Shown piece by piece: positions 37,001 through 44,709 of a stretch of 64,000 bases of DNA. The stretch is from positions 12,084,442 to 12,148,441 of the forward strand of contig NC_064045.1 in NCBI RefSeq assembly GCF_932526225.1. Direction: 5' to 3'. The notes beneath the pieces were generated by a model. It was not told the DNA's origin. It was given only the letters and a program-made list of their open reading frames with translations, and searched no databases. How positions within the stretch are numbered: position 1 is the first letter of the stretch; every line of letters starts with the position of its first letter. This DNA is from Nematostella vectensis (Eukaryota > Cnidaria > Anthozoa > Actiniaria > Edwardsiidae). Made by a program: the position numbers and the translations under genes.

Positions 37001-40000
37001 AAAGCTGGCGTCCGTCTTAAACGTTCGAAGTGCATTTTTCAAGCACCTGAAGTCACTTACCTGGGACACCGCATAGACAAAGATGGTATCCACCCCCTTG
37101 ACGAGAAAATCAAAGCAATTCAAGAGTCACCGAGACCTTCTAATCTGAAAGAACTGCAAGCCTTTTTAGGTATGCTTAACTATTACGCTTGTTACATTCT
37201 TAACATCACTACAATACTATCTCCTTTACATCAGCTGTTAGTCAAAGACACACCTTGGAACTGGAGTGAAGCACATGAAAAATCTTGGAACCAAGCCAAG
37301 TCCACACTTCACTCTTCACAACTTCTAGTGCATTACAGCTTGGAAAGAGAGTTAACCCTTGCTTGTGACGCATCACCATATGGTCTTGGTTGTGTTATTT
37401 CACATGTGATGGATGATGGGACTGAACGTCCTATTTCATATGCCTCACGTACTCTGTCCCCAGCCGAAAAGAACTATTCACAGCTCGACAAAGAGGCAGC
37501 AGCCATCATGTTCGGGGTGAGGAAGTTCCACTCATACTTATATGGACGGAGTTTTACCATCTACACTGATCACAAACCCCTGCTGGGTCTGCTACAGTCA
37601 ACTAAACAAATACCGACCTCAGCCTCACCACGCATATTGAGGTGGGCGGTATTCCTGTCAGGCTACTCATACACATTAGTATATCGAGAAGGCCAGAAAA
37701 ATGGTAATGCCGATGGCCTGAGCCGGCTGCCATTGCCAAATGAAACCAGAAATGTTCCAGTGCCTGGCGACATTATGTTTGTAATGAATCATCTTGAAGT
37801 CAACACACCCGTTAAAGTCAAGGACATTGAGCGTTGGACCTCAAAAGATCCTATTCTTAGTGCAGTACGACACCAAGTAATGTCCGGTTGGCCCAATTCA
37901 AATGATCGCATTGAGTTCAAGCCCTACTCTGATAGAAAGCACCAACTTAGCTGTCAGGATGGCTGTCTACTCTGGGGCTCTCGCGTAGTCATTCCTCCTC
38001 AAGGAAGAGTCAAGCTTCTCCAGGAACTACATGATGGACATCCTGGAATGGTTCGCATGAAAATGTTAGCCCGAAGCTATTTCTGGTGGCCTGGCCTGGA
38101 CGCGGATATTGAGCAAAAGGTGAAAGATTGCACAAGCTGCCAAAGTAATGCTAAGGCACCTTCTACTGCACCCCTACATCCGTGGGAGTGGCCGTCTAGA
38201 CCTTGGTCTCGCATACATATTGACTATGCAGGACCTTTCGAAGGACACATGTTCCTGGTGATCGGTGATGCCTATAGTAAGTGGATCGAGGTATTCAAGA
38301 CAAACTCCAGTACTGCTGCAGTAACCATCCAGAAGTTAAGAGAATGCTTCTCAGTACATGGACTGCCTGATATCATTGTATCTGATAATGCAACTGCCTT
38401 CATAGGTGAAGAATTTGCCCTTTTTATGTCTGAGAATGGCATAAAACACATCACTTCAGCACCTAAACACCCAGCATCCAATGGATTTGCTGAAAGATAT
38501 GTTCGCACTTTCAAGGAAACAATGAAGAAGATGGGAGGGGAAAAGGAAAACTTAGACACGAAGTTAAGCAGATTTCTACTAAGCTATCGTACCACACCTC
38601 ATGCAACCACTGGTAAAACACCTGGTGAGCTATTAATGAACCGGAAGCTGAAGACGCGCTTGGACCTGGTAAACCCCCTTAGTCAGGACACAATTCGCAC
38701 TCGTGTAGAAGATAAACAGCTCGCACAGAAGAAACAACACGACAATCTAGTGCCACTCAGAGAATTTCAAGTGAATGACCCAGTATTTGTCAAGAATTTT
38801 TCATATGGTCCAAAGTGGTTATGTGGAACAATTATTCAACAGTCAGGACCGGTTTCGTATGTCGTTCAACTCAGTTCAGGTGGAGTGTTTCGACGACATG
38901 TTGACCATCTTCGCCTGAGGACAAGCACACCCACAGTCGCCAATGATCTTCAGAGTTCAACAGAATTGGCCCAAGTTCCAATGCAAACAACTGTACCCAA
39001 GCAGATTCCAGAGGAATTTAAGGAACCTGAGATCACAGTTCCAGAACCTTCATTGGAACCGAAGAAGACAGAGCTTCCAGCTTCTGAACCTGCAAGTACT
39101 CTGCGAAGAAGTACTCGACTCAAAACCACACCTACTCACCTCAAAGACTATGTATGTTAATTTTAAGCAGCATATCACACTGTGTACATTTTTCCGGATC
39201 TGATGGATTGACAACTTGTCAAGAACTTGTCATGGACATTGTTGTTGTTTTTTACTTATTGACATGTTGTGTGTATAAATTTGATAGTTTTACTGGCCTC
39301 AGCAAGCAAGTATCTTTTAGTTGTAAACTTGGGTGGGGCAGTATGTAATGTTTGGGATTCCTGTTTGTATGACCGCAAGGTTTTCTGGGTAGCAGCAATA
39401 AACAACGAGAGTCCGCCATTACTGTTTATTCGTTTTGACCCTAAGGTTTTTCTCAAATACATTACATAGAGAAATTAATTCATCACCAGAAAAGAAATTA
39501 AAGTGTAATGAATACCTAAGAAAATATAGAGAAATGAATGCATCACCAGAAAAAAAATCAAAGAGAAATGAATACCAAAGAAAAAATAGAGAAATGAATG
39601 CATCACCGGAAAAGAAATCAAAGCGTAATGAATACCAAAGAAAATATAGAGCTAACTCATCCATTGAATTTGCAATAAAGCAGTTCCATGAAATAGTAAA
39701 CCAAGGCCCTCTGTATATATTACATAACATCTCCTTTTAATTGCAGACAACAACAACTCAACAAAGCTGACGACTCACCAGGTAAGATATATATTTCTTT
39801 GTTGTGTAAAGCATAATAAACAATGTGTTTGCAATGACTAAAATAAGTTCTATTCTTTCAGATGTTCAACTAGAGGGTTTTGTTCATAGCCTAAGTCCTG
39901 TTAAGCATGCGAAAAAAAAACAGAAAACCATACTTTGACTGTCTTGTCCAAACTGGAGAAGCTGAAAAGGTCCGTGCCGTGTGCTATGACCCACAGCTAA

Positions 40001-43000
40001 GAAAAAATCTCCTTGAACCATACCAAAATAAATCACCAATAAAAATCACAGCCACCAAAAGAATGGCTAGCACCAGTACCTCTGAAGAGTTCAGAATGAC
40101 GAAAAAATCAAAGATAACATCAGCAGCGCCAGAATTCTCATATAACTCTCAAGTTGTCTTATCTATTGTGATGGTGCAAGAAGCGTTATCAGCGCCAGAA
40201 TACAAGGCAGTTGACATTGTTGCTAAGGTGGTAACAAAGAATCACGAAAATCAATTGATCATTAAACAAGGTCAACAGCTAAAGAAATCAGACTGTATCA
40301 TTGGTGATGAGCATAGCACAATAAAACTCACTCTCTGGGAAGACCTCATTGACAGAGTAGAATGTGGAAAAACGTACACATTTAAGAATGTTAGAATCAG
40401 AGTATTTGATGACGTTAAATATCTATCTACAAATACTTCAACATCAATTGAACCAGCTGATCGACAAATCCATGACATAAACTTAACATCTGAGCAATTT
40501 GCTGAAAATATTATCGAGGGACGGTTTATCGGTGCCAATGTGAAAGCAGCAAACTCTTGTGTTGTATGCAACACCACGCTAAATCAAGATGATAGTGAAG
40601 ATGACATGATAACATGTCCCCTGCCAACTTGCCAAACAACTATGCTCTTTTCAGAATGCCAAACAAAACTGGTTTGCAACTTAACTGTCAAGAAAACTGA
40701 TGGCAAAATGCAGATGTACACATGCTTTAATGATGGCCTGCAAAGTTTTCTCATCTCCATCAACAAAGGCGACACTAGAATAGATGACTTATCACCTAAA
40801 GAACTGAACAAGCTTTTCTTAACTGCTGGAACTAAGCAACTTATTGTGGATAATTCAACCTCTGTCATTCATCAGGTTCTCTTTTAGACCTCAAAACACA
40901 TCGAAGGTATAAACACTACAGAAAAACATTTATTTGCATATTTTGAGTTTTTGTTGAACTACAGGCATAATGTCTGATATTCTCTGCTTTTCTTGTATAA
41001 TACAGAGAAATTCATTCAAAAAAGTTAAATTTAGAGTTCGTTTAGTTGTAAAACTGGAACCAGCATTATTGTTCTTGTTCATATTGTATCTAGATGACTG
41101 TGTACAATGGTCTTGCTGATATTCAACTCATATTGATCATATTGTATAAGCCAAAATCTAGTTATTGGTCAACCAAGACCATCCATGATATATTGTTTCT
41201 AATCAACAAACATTTCACAATTATATTACAAAATAGAGTGAAAATACAGACAAATATTATTTTAAAGGGATTTTATTGAATATATTTTTATATAAGATGT
41301 TACTGTTCATATTATAACTATATCAATATTTTTGAAAAGCCACAAAAATTGTATTCACGTTATATATTTATATTGAAGTGGAAATAAAATGTTTATATTT
41401 TGCAAAATTGAACATTTTTATGGTGTTTAGCCACACAACCTAATTTTTCACATCTTTCTGTTTCTTATGCTTACACTGTAAATTCTAACTTCTTCAAAAA
41501 CAATTCACTATGCTAAGACCTACACTAAAGTCTCTACTCTTTACGTTTCTTATGCATTATACCTTGAGTCACATGCAGTCTTTGACTGCCTATTTTTTAT
41601 ATTGGTGTACCTCTCACTATTCTCCTTCGCAGCCCCCTGCGAAGGAGACTAACCTCTCACACAATGTGTTTTATATACTGTTGCCCCCCCCCATTCCACA
41701 ATATATTTAATATATTGGTGTCACCCCCCATATTGCAATATGCTATGTACTATTTAAAACATGAGAAGTAGTGTATTTGAAGATATAAGATCAATCGAGA
41801 TTGGAAAAAAAATTGCTTTTGGATTATCAGAAAAACACCATGGACCATTTGAATTTTGGACAACAAATGAAAGCTTCATGCTTCATGTTTGTTTGTCTGC
41901 TATTGTTCTTCTGTTCTACCCCAATATTTCCCTGGAGAGGATTTCAATTCCCTCCCCACGCTTTAGATGTGTTTGGTGTATTGCTAGGCATAAAGCCATT
42001 ATCCTGTGTCTAAAGAAGGACATCTGATTGACGAACATGCCAATATTGATGAGTGTTTCAAATACAGGGGCGCCCCACTGTTTTATATATTGTTGTTCCC
42101 TATTGCAATATGTTTTATATATATTGGTGCCCCCCTTTGGCAATTTTATTTATATCTTAACACATTGACCCCTAAACCGTCCTGTACCGGCTTTGGGAAG
42201 TACCCACAACCCAAAAAATTCATAAATGCAAACTAAACACAACAAGATGAAGATACTTAGGCATCAGTCTAAGGGATAAATGGTCTTGAAGATATGCATC
42301 CAACCAAGGTGTTGGCAACTACTCTTAAGCCAAATGATAGCACAGGTTCTTTGACAAATTTAAAATCAAACAAGGAAAGAAAAGCAGAATCACCCCTCTC
42401 AATAAAACGCTCAAAATACAACACAAGGGAAAGAGATCAGAAAACACAGCTCAAGACACAAATAGATACCTTTATTCTGATCTTCCAGGTTCATTACCAT
42501 GGCCTCAAAACACAATGTCCACTCCTTGAAGGCTTGTAAAACCACGAAGATGCCCTTACGGATTGAAAAGCATTCTGGGAGATCCAGGGAAAAATTCACG
42601 AGGGGAGGGCCAGTCAACACTCCTCTCCCCAAAGTCAGATGGTTTTTTATAAGTCTTTTCACCCCGAAGCCAAACAAATCAATTCCAGGTCATACAGACC
42701 CAGAATAGCAGTGTAAACAATTTTGGAATCAATTTGGTTTCAGACAGCATTTAGAAGAGCTGTGCCGATTCATTAGAAAATTATTTTCTCATCCAGGCAA
42801 AGCCAAACAAGAAAAAATCATCATAAATCCACTGTTGCTTGCAAATATCCATAAGCAAAGCACTCAATTATGCCCCAAAAGACTTCATGATGTCCTGAGA
42901 CTCTCCTTATATGCTCATAGCTGTATTTTTGATGAAAAATACAAGCAACCATCAACTTGTGCTGGCTTCAGCACAACGACGAGGGATTAAAAATGGGGAC

Positions 43001-43934
43001 CGCAAAGCACTGTTGGAAAGCTTGGATACCGCTGACTAGGTGCAGCTGTGTTTGACTTTGACGGGCTTTATAAAACTCAGAATAGGGGGGGAGGTATCTG
43101 TTTTCAGTCTGTTTTTTGTAAATTCAGCTCAAAAATAGCCAGGAGTCAATGGGTTAATATTATCTTTTGTTTTCTTATGGTTTATTTACAATTTTGTTTC
43201 TTTTTTATTTCAGCTAAAAAAGAGGAATGCAACAATGTTGACATACAGGATGTCATAGAATTTGCCAATGTGTATGATTCTCCTATCATATGTGCAGATC
43301 TTAAGGTGAATAAAAATTGGTTGGAAGGGGGCAATTGCTACTCATTAAATCTAACAATATGAAAATATATTGAAGCTTCGAGGCTTTCCTCTGGATGTTT
43401 TGGAATCTCATTTTCTCTGAAATCTTTACCATTGATGCCTTCCCTTAAAACAGAGTGGATCTTGCTATTGCTACAACTCAGTGGTTGAACCAGGGATGGG
43501 CTGGGAGGAGGGTGGGGGAGGGGGTGGGGGAGGGGGTGGGGGAGGGGGATGGGCTGGGAGGAGGTTGGGGGAGGGTGTGGGGGATGGGCTGGGAGGAGGG
43601 TGGGGGAGGGGGCGGGGGATGGGCTGGGAGGAGGGTGGGGGAGGGGGCGGGGGATAGGCTGGGAGGAGGGTGGGGGAGGGTCCCCTTCCTTCAAACGGGA
43701 ACTATTTTATGGCCCTTGCTTCCCTGGAAAAACTCTGAACTACTGTAACCATTCAGTCTATAGACTGTATCAATTCATCATCTTTTCTATTTGTTTCAGA
43801 GCAAAGATGGCCAGAGATGTCTAGCACAGAAACTCCTTCAGCGCATCAAGCCAGCCTGTGGTTACCATGGCGATGTCACACCTCTGCTCTTGGATACAAC
43901 AAGGCAAATTTTTGGTGTTGATGATAGTATGTAA
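28091..43934 (+). CDS. CENPM: Centromere protein M
   Basis: Six exons (28091-28156, 28304-28383, 28984-29082, 29467-29546, 43214-43305, 43800-43934) join without a break into 183 codons plus stop; human CENP-M is about 180 residues. CENP-M is a small-GTPase-like fold without GTP binding that stabilises the CENP-H/I/K/M branch of the inner kinetochore. Family resemblances seen: GKLPTKDHGTALFVG (beta-1), ALPLPNDHQNLRPRIDYVTFFIDL (matching SLPLP...RPRIDL), SLAVDYFLGRCCFILTNG (matching the FFLGKVCFLATG strand) and FANVYDSPIICADL. The segment where a P-loop would sit, VGIKGIGKHRLAQ, lacks a canonical GxxxxGK[ST], as expected for the family. Intron 4 is 13.7 kb and packed with nested transposons; intron 5 carries a G-rich array. 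ATG 28091 lies in an ATGGCGG context next to an E2F-like site. Confidence 0.9.
29646..29679 (+). other. 34-nt near-perfect hairpin at the element's 5' side
   Basis: GTGACGAAAGGCC pairs with GGCCTCTCGTCAC, 12 of 13 positions, around a short loop. Subterminal hairpins are typical of Helitron-group ends, but this one is not followed by a canonical terminus. Confidence 0.6.
29952..31050 (+). pseudogene. Helentron 5' coding segment with 2A peptide
   Basis: The frame is open from 29952 through the junction at 31050 into the inserted retrotransposon. It contains a 21-residue repeat (LRGTNKPRNGAQNLLRESIEF and relatives) encoded by the UUCG-hairpin array, a basic middle region, and LLLSGDIELNPGP (30945-30983), a ribosome-skipping 2A sequence with the D-x-E-x-N-P-G-P core. 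In this element family the 2A precedes an OTU domain, which here continues at about 34303 after the insertion. Start uncertain. It is interrupted, so the original product is not made from this copy. Confidence 0.6.
30137..30339 (+). other. Array of seven UUCG-tetraloop hairpins
   Basis: Perfect hairpins with loop TTCG at 30137-30150, 30179-30192, 30201-30212, 30242-30255, 30263-30276, 30305-30318 and 30326-30339. Stems are TTCCC/GGGAA, TCTCC/GGAGA, TTCC/GGAA, TGTGC/GCACA, TTCCC/GGGAA, TGTGC/GCACA and TTTCC/GGAAA. Loop centres are 42, 21, 42, 21, 42 and 21 nt apart (63-nt period, 21 codons). Different stem sequences each keep full pairing, which is compensatory change. Confidence 0.9.
31051..34298 (+). 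mobile_element. CR1/L2-like non-LTR retrotransposon
   Basis: Inserted in the Helentron; it begins about 31051 after TACC and ends in an (ATT)n tail (34273-34296) followed by TACC (34295-34298), so a 4-bp duplication is possible. AP endonuclease and reverse transcriptase are encoded in one open frame. A short microsatellite tail and little or no target duplication fit the CR1/L2 group. The start is probably 5'-truncated. Confidence 0.75.
31500..34070 (+). CDS. AP endonuclease-reverse transcriptase of the CR1/L2-like element
   Basis: Endonuclease: SNIRSI near the start, ITESWL, GDFN at about 31969 and the terminal SDHY at about 32139, all family signatures. Reverse transcriptase: KSSGPDPIP, the FSDFSKGFD region (usually AFD), PQGTRLAPLLF and the catalytic YVDD at about 33474, then the thumb region VYCSTMRPVLEYASPVW. 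The frame is uninterrupted to the stop at 34070. Upstream it fuses with the Helentron frame by chance, so no separate start was found. A first ORF with a nucleic-acid-binding domain was not seen. It may be enzymatically intact, but I cannot judge activity. Confidence 0.8.
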   Translation, partial: AGTLKASIPSLVYSNIRSIQHKIDELRTVVNLNRPQIVCITESWLHSDIPDAAVNLPGFSCFRRDRTHTSGGGVCVYVDSNISCTRLSDYESQDIESIWIDARPRRLPRKISRILLGSVYHSTSCGEVENCRLLEHLQSNTESFLRNHPEGLVLICGDFNPTSTRFSVVATKRATGLSQIVKVLTRDTGILDWCLTNMPNSFAPVCQLPKIGRSDHYTLLIAPILRSLKPRAKTTIWKRDLRPSKIRDFGCWITQQRWTEVFDKQLVSEKFQAFSDVLYMAVDKYLPLRKISICSSDKPWVSNKLKYLVSKRQKALHQFGNDSPQFKMYRNSVQEECKKSKASYYKTKVAKLKNTNVKRWWKEVKGLSGDSGSSRDWSQQMLCDDIPTTSDLATRFNNFLGSLTAHFEPLPPQAPGSFYQVPDDLLIDNRRAYQALRQVKTNKSSGPDPIPARIWNTFAIELAPVVCDLYNASLIQGYVPAPLKQSEISPIPKCPRPKVVEDDLRPIALTSQLAKVLEGFTLQPLFHQVLHQLDWLQFAVAGKSTTEALVYVMHIIFEALDKGDCWVRLFFSDFSKGFDLVDHNVLIAEMSHLGVHECIIRWVSSFVSNRSQYVKIRDSRSHVISPKGGIPQGTRLAPLLFAILVNRLARDWQYHIKYVDDATVFEIVPRNSPSYLPFVANDINSYALARNMRLNAKKCKEMAMCFLTYNSTELAPMLINGCVIERVDCYKLLGVHITSDFSWNTHCDAIVKKATKRLYAIRALKKSGLSSNDLIQVYCSTMRPVLEYASPVWSALPEYLVELVESVQKKVLRIVFPNLSYHEALSHAKLKTLCQRREMACIALVAKAKRGGPLKR
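34303..34990 (+). pseudogene. Helentron OTU-domain segment with basic repeats
   Basis: The reading frame gives HGLTPLDVGGGGDCFFKSVSHQ, carrying the OTU protease D-x-x-C nucleophile motif, followed by conserved OTU text to about 34690 (IYIGHIGQVHYVST, containing the His of the family). Then come 20-residue basic repeats SPEKKSKRNEYQRNYREMNA and a relative. A stop lies just before the frame and the phase differs from the upstream 2A segment, so at least one indel exists besides the insertion. The frame runs into the Gypsy LTR at 34991. Confidence 0.7.
34991..35113 (+). repeat. Left LTR
   Basis: 123 bp, identical to the right LTR by direct comparison. It contains AATAAA within AGCAATAAACAACG, likely for transcript 3' processing. 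Confidence 0.95.
35139..36206 (+). CDS. gag: Gag-protease polyprotein of the Gypsy element
   Basis: The first ATG after the primer-binding region is at 35139. Capsid-like region to about residue 190, then two zinc knuckles, CYRCGKNHHPSKC (35762 onwards) and CHYCKKKGHIVAKC, then an aspartic protease with the active-site stretch ELDTGAS near 36067. The frame stops at 36206 just after the protease region, while the next frame (minus 1) is open through the same place and into reverse transcriptase. This may be programmed frameshifting or a one-base indel. I see no classical slippery heptamer, so an indel is more likely. Confidence 0.85.
   Translation: MATYGKIDEFDRDSDSWEQYIERLNFYFEANGVTTSDDDLKIRRAILLSSVGKKTYKLMSDLLAPAKPGEKSYADLCTLVKSHFNPKPSESVQRHKFNNRFRLSGENVSDFVAALRNMAEYCNFGGSLENMLRDRLVSGINNERIQRRLLSEENLTFKKAYDIASSMETTAQHMAELQSAPSTLSSTSASVKKVSSSPLPRSKSENKECYRCGKNHHPSKCRFKEATCHYCKKKGHIVAKCLKKAKKSSETTKPNSNHHPKQGKPAIHVLDTDKEIEDEDIYPLFAVSQGNRQNPYLVDVELNGLKVQMELDTGASLSVIGEDIFDQLKNIEGSSLNLQDTKLTLKTYTGRQFQF
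36218..39160 (+). CDS. pol: Reverse transcriptase-RNase H-integrase polyprotein of the Gypsy element
   Basis: About 980 uninterrupted codons. The frame is open upstream of 36218 and has no ATG there, so it depends on the gag frame. Reverse transcriptase: KLDLSQAYQQL and catalytic RIDDILIAG at about 36930, where the residue before DD is Ile in a less usual R-I-D-D context. RNase H: LACDASPYGLG and TDHKPLLGL. Integrase: H-H-C-C zinc domain (LHDGHPG ... CTSCQ) and a D-D-E core (HIDYAGPF, VSDNATAF, NGFAERYVR). A C-terminal tail follows. All catalytic residues appear present. Confidence 0.9.
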   Translation: MEVKYKDFFEHLPVIVVQGKVPSLFGRDWLQHVKLSWPEIFLVQVVSPDVSDLLKKHENLFKEGLGTIQGVKAKIYIDPQAKPKYFKPRTLEYARRQKVERELDRLLEEGTIRPVQFSEWATPIVPIVKSDESIRICGDFKVTLNQVSKLDNYPIPKTEDLLAQLGGGVQFTKLDLSQAYQQLELDEESKKYTTITTHKGLFEYNRLCYGIASAPGIFQRTMENLLQGIPNVVVRIDDILIAGKTSADHLKSLTEVLSRLDKAGVRLKRSKCIFQAPEVTYLGHRIDKDGIHPLDEKIKAIQESPRPSNLKELQAFLGMLNYYACYILNITTILSPLHQLLVKDTPWNWSEAHEKSWNQAKSTLHSSQLLVHYSLERELTLACDASPYGLGCVISHVMDDGTERPISYASRTLSPAEKNYSQLDKEAAAIMFGVRKFHSYLYGRSFTIYTDHKPLLGLLQSTKQIPTSASPRILRWAVFLSGYSYTLVYREGQKNGNADGLSRLPLPNETRNVPVPGDIMFVMNHLEVNTPVKVKDIERWTSKDPILSAVRHQVMSGWPNSNDRIEFKPYSDRKHQLSCQDGCLLWGSRVVIPPQGRVKLLQELHDGHPGMVRMKMLARSYFWWPGLDADIEQKVKDCTSCQSNAKAPSTAPLHPWEWPSRPWSRIHIDYAGPFEGHMFLVIGDAYSKWIEVFKTNSSTAAVTIQKLRECFSVHGLPDIIVSDNATAFIGEEFALFMSENGIKHITSAPKHPASNGFAERYVRTFKETMKKMGGEKENLDTKLSRFLLSYRTTPHATTGKTPGELLMNRKLKTRLDLVNPLSQDTIRTRVEDKQLAQKKQHDNLVPLREFQVNDPVFVKNFSYGPKWLCGTIIQQSGPVSYVVQLSSGGVFRRHVDHLRLRTSTPTVANDLQSSTELAQVPMQTTVPKQIPEEFKEPEITVPEPSLEPKKTELPASEPASTLRRSTRLKTTPTHLKDYVC
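39344..39466 (+). repeat. Right LTR
   Basis: Identical to the left LTR; followed by the TAGAG target duplication and the resumed Helentron repeat frame. Confidence 0.95.
39467..39740 (+). pseudogene. Helentron basic repeats resumed after the Gypsy element
   Basis: Three more 20-residue units (EMNASPEKKSKRNEYQRKYR type) continue the repeat that the LTR element interrupted, then IKQFHEIVNQGPLYI, which in Helitron proteins begins the region leading to Rep. The frame stops at 39738-39740, and no Rep or helicase follows, so that part has been lost. Confidence 0.65.
39862..40887 (+). CDS. Helentron-associated RPA70-like single-strand DNA-binding protein
   Basis: The main frame is 39907-40887 (326 codons). 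An upstream exon end (39747-39780, encoding ...ADDSP before GTAAGA) and the acceptor at 39861 give DVQLEGFVHSLSPVK, but a run of nine A at about 39913 puts this one base out of frame with the main ORF. That suggests slippage damage. OB-fold-like region about residues 60-190 (VVTKNHENQLIIKQG ... IKLTLWED), then a Cys-rich region CVVCNTTLNQ ... CPLPTC ... C resembling the RPA large-subunit zinc ribbon. RPA-like genes are cargo of many animal Helitrons. Any host use is unknown. Confidence 0.65.
41621..41648 (+). other. 12-bp perfect hairpin flanked by 9-bp direct repeats
   Basis: TCTCCTTCGCAG pairs fully with CTGCGAAGGAGA around CCCC. ACCTCTCAC occurs on both sides (41609-41617 and 41652-41660). 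It is a candidate 3' subterminal hairpin of the Helentron, or a small palindromic insertion. Confidence 0.65.
41658..42150. repeat. Degenerate tandem repeat in CENP-M intron 4
   Basis: Units of roughly 45-50 bp built on CAATATGTTTTATATATTGG followed by TGCCCCCC occur at about 41661, 41697, 41731, 42081 and 42106. The same text lies left of the Helentron at about 29601-29645. Confidence 0.6.
42157..43157. mobile_element. piggyBac-like nonautonomous element, copy 1
   Basis: TTAA at 42157-42160 and 43154-43157 bound terminal inverted repeats (TTAACACATTGACCCCT; reverse complement of right end TTAACCCATTGACTCCTG). About 1 kb, no transposase. A second copy lies at 56053-57033. TTAA targets with CCC-type termini fit the piggyBac group. 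Confidence 0.7.
43497..43682 (+). repeat. G-rich minisatellite in CENP-M intron 5
   Basis: About five units of roughly 34 bp, GATGGGCTGGGAGGAGGGTG plus GGGGAGGGGG-type text, on the coding strand. Repeated runs of three to five G predict G-quadruplexes in DNA and in the nascent transcript. Confidence 0.9.
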
Positions 43935-44075
43935 ATTGGACTATTAAACTCATAAAGTGACACTTTGTATCTCAACATGATAAACATTTTTTAGCTTTGA
44001 TTTGGTATGTGCCAATAGTAAGTACAAGGTAACTAAAAAAAAGATACTTTACTGTTCAACATGGCAACTGCCAAC

Positions 44076-44436
44076 CCAGGGGAGGGACTCCCTATAATGA
44101 GATGACAGGGATGCTCGTAGTACCTTTTAGGGGTAAAAATCACGGGTTTGGTACCTTTAAGGGGGTTCAAGTTCAAGCGCTAGCATTTTTTTGTGGCACG
44201 GTACCTTTAAGGGGTCCGAACAAGCTGCTACTTCAATATTTAAAAAAAAGTTTTAAAAAATGGATTTAAATGCTTTTCAATAACAAATGTACGTAGGTAC
44301 GTTGTTCAATGGAACCTTTTAGGGGTAAAAATTGGCTCGAGCCACTCCCTTTTTGGTACCTTTTATATATTTAGGGGTAAAAATGAAATTCCCTACGAGC
44401 ATCCCCGTGTTTATAATATGGGAGTCCCCCCCCTGG
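44076..44436. mobile_element. hAT-type MITE with 8-bp target duplication
   Basis: CTGCCAAC lies at 44068-44075 and 44437-44444. Termini CCAGGGGAGGGACTCCC and its inverted counterpart continue to GGGATGCTCGTAG. The interior repeats TACCTTTTAGGGGTAAAAAT-like motifs five times. An 8-bp duplication and CAGGG termini are hAT hallmarks. Confidence 0.9.
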
Positions 44437-44709
44437 CTGCCAACGCTATTGCTTCGTACAATCACGCTTTCGCTCTCTGGTGAGCCCGCAATCTCAGCGG
44501 TACAAAGTATCATGTAAACCATGACTAAAGCGTGACCTTGCCTAACAATTAAATTGCATATATTTAGCATTTGTCGTAGCATTTGTATTTGACTGGGATG
44601 AAGAGTGTTGCTAGGTTTGACTATTGACTTATACGCATGACAAACCAGCTTTTTTACATATCTCGCGAAATAAGCAACTTACCTGACATCCTGGTATACC
44701 CTGGTCACT

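Larger units (their letters stand above)
34991..39466 (+). mobile_element. Ty3/Gypsy LTR retrotransposon, young
   Basis: It is 4476 bp with two identical 123-bp LTRs (34991-35113 and 39344-39466), termini TGTAAT...ATTACA, and a 5-bp target duplication TAGAG (34986-34990 and 39467-39471). A TGGCGACGAGGAT-type primer-binding region follows the left LTR, and a purine-rich GGGTGGGGCA precedes the right one. Gag-protease and reverse transcriptase-RNase H-integrase are in order. Identical LTRs mean recent insertion. The domain order and sequence resemble K02A2.6-like elements. Confidence 0.95.
29600..42150 (+). mobile_element. Helentron/Helitron relic with nested insertions in CENP-M intron 4
   Basis: Pieces in order: a 5' hairpin (29646-29679), UUCG-hairpin array, coding segment ending in a 2A peptide (to 31050), [CR1-like insertion], OTU protease and basic repeats (34303-34990), [Gypsy insertion], further basic repeats with FHEIVNQGPLYI (39467-39740), and an RPA-like gene (39862-40887). 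OTU, RPA and this basic-repeat block accompany Helentron-type Helitrons. The Rep/helicase region itself is missing, so the copy is not autonomous. Both flanks carry the same tandem text (near CACAATGTGTTTT at about 29630 and 41658), suggesting insertion into a tandem array. Exact termini were not determined. Confidence 0.65.

Noticed and set aside
42294-42539. Conserved protein shared with 56165-56521
   Set aside because: Both lie in copies of the same nonautonomous piggyBac-like element; similarity is repeat ancestry.
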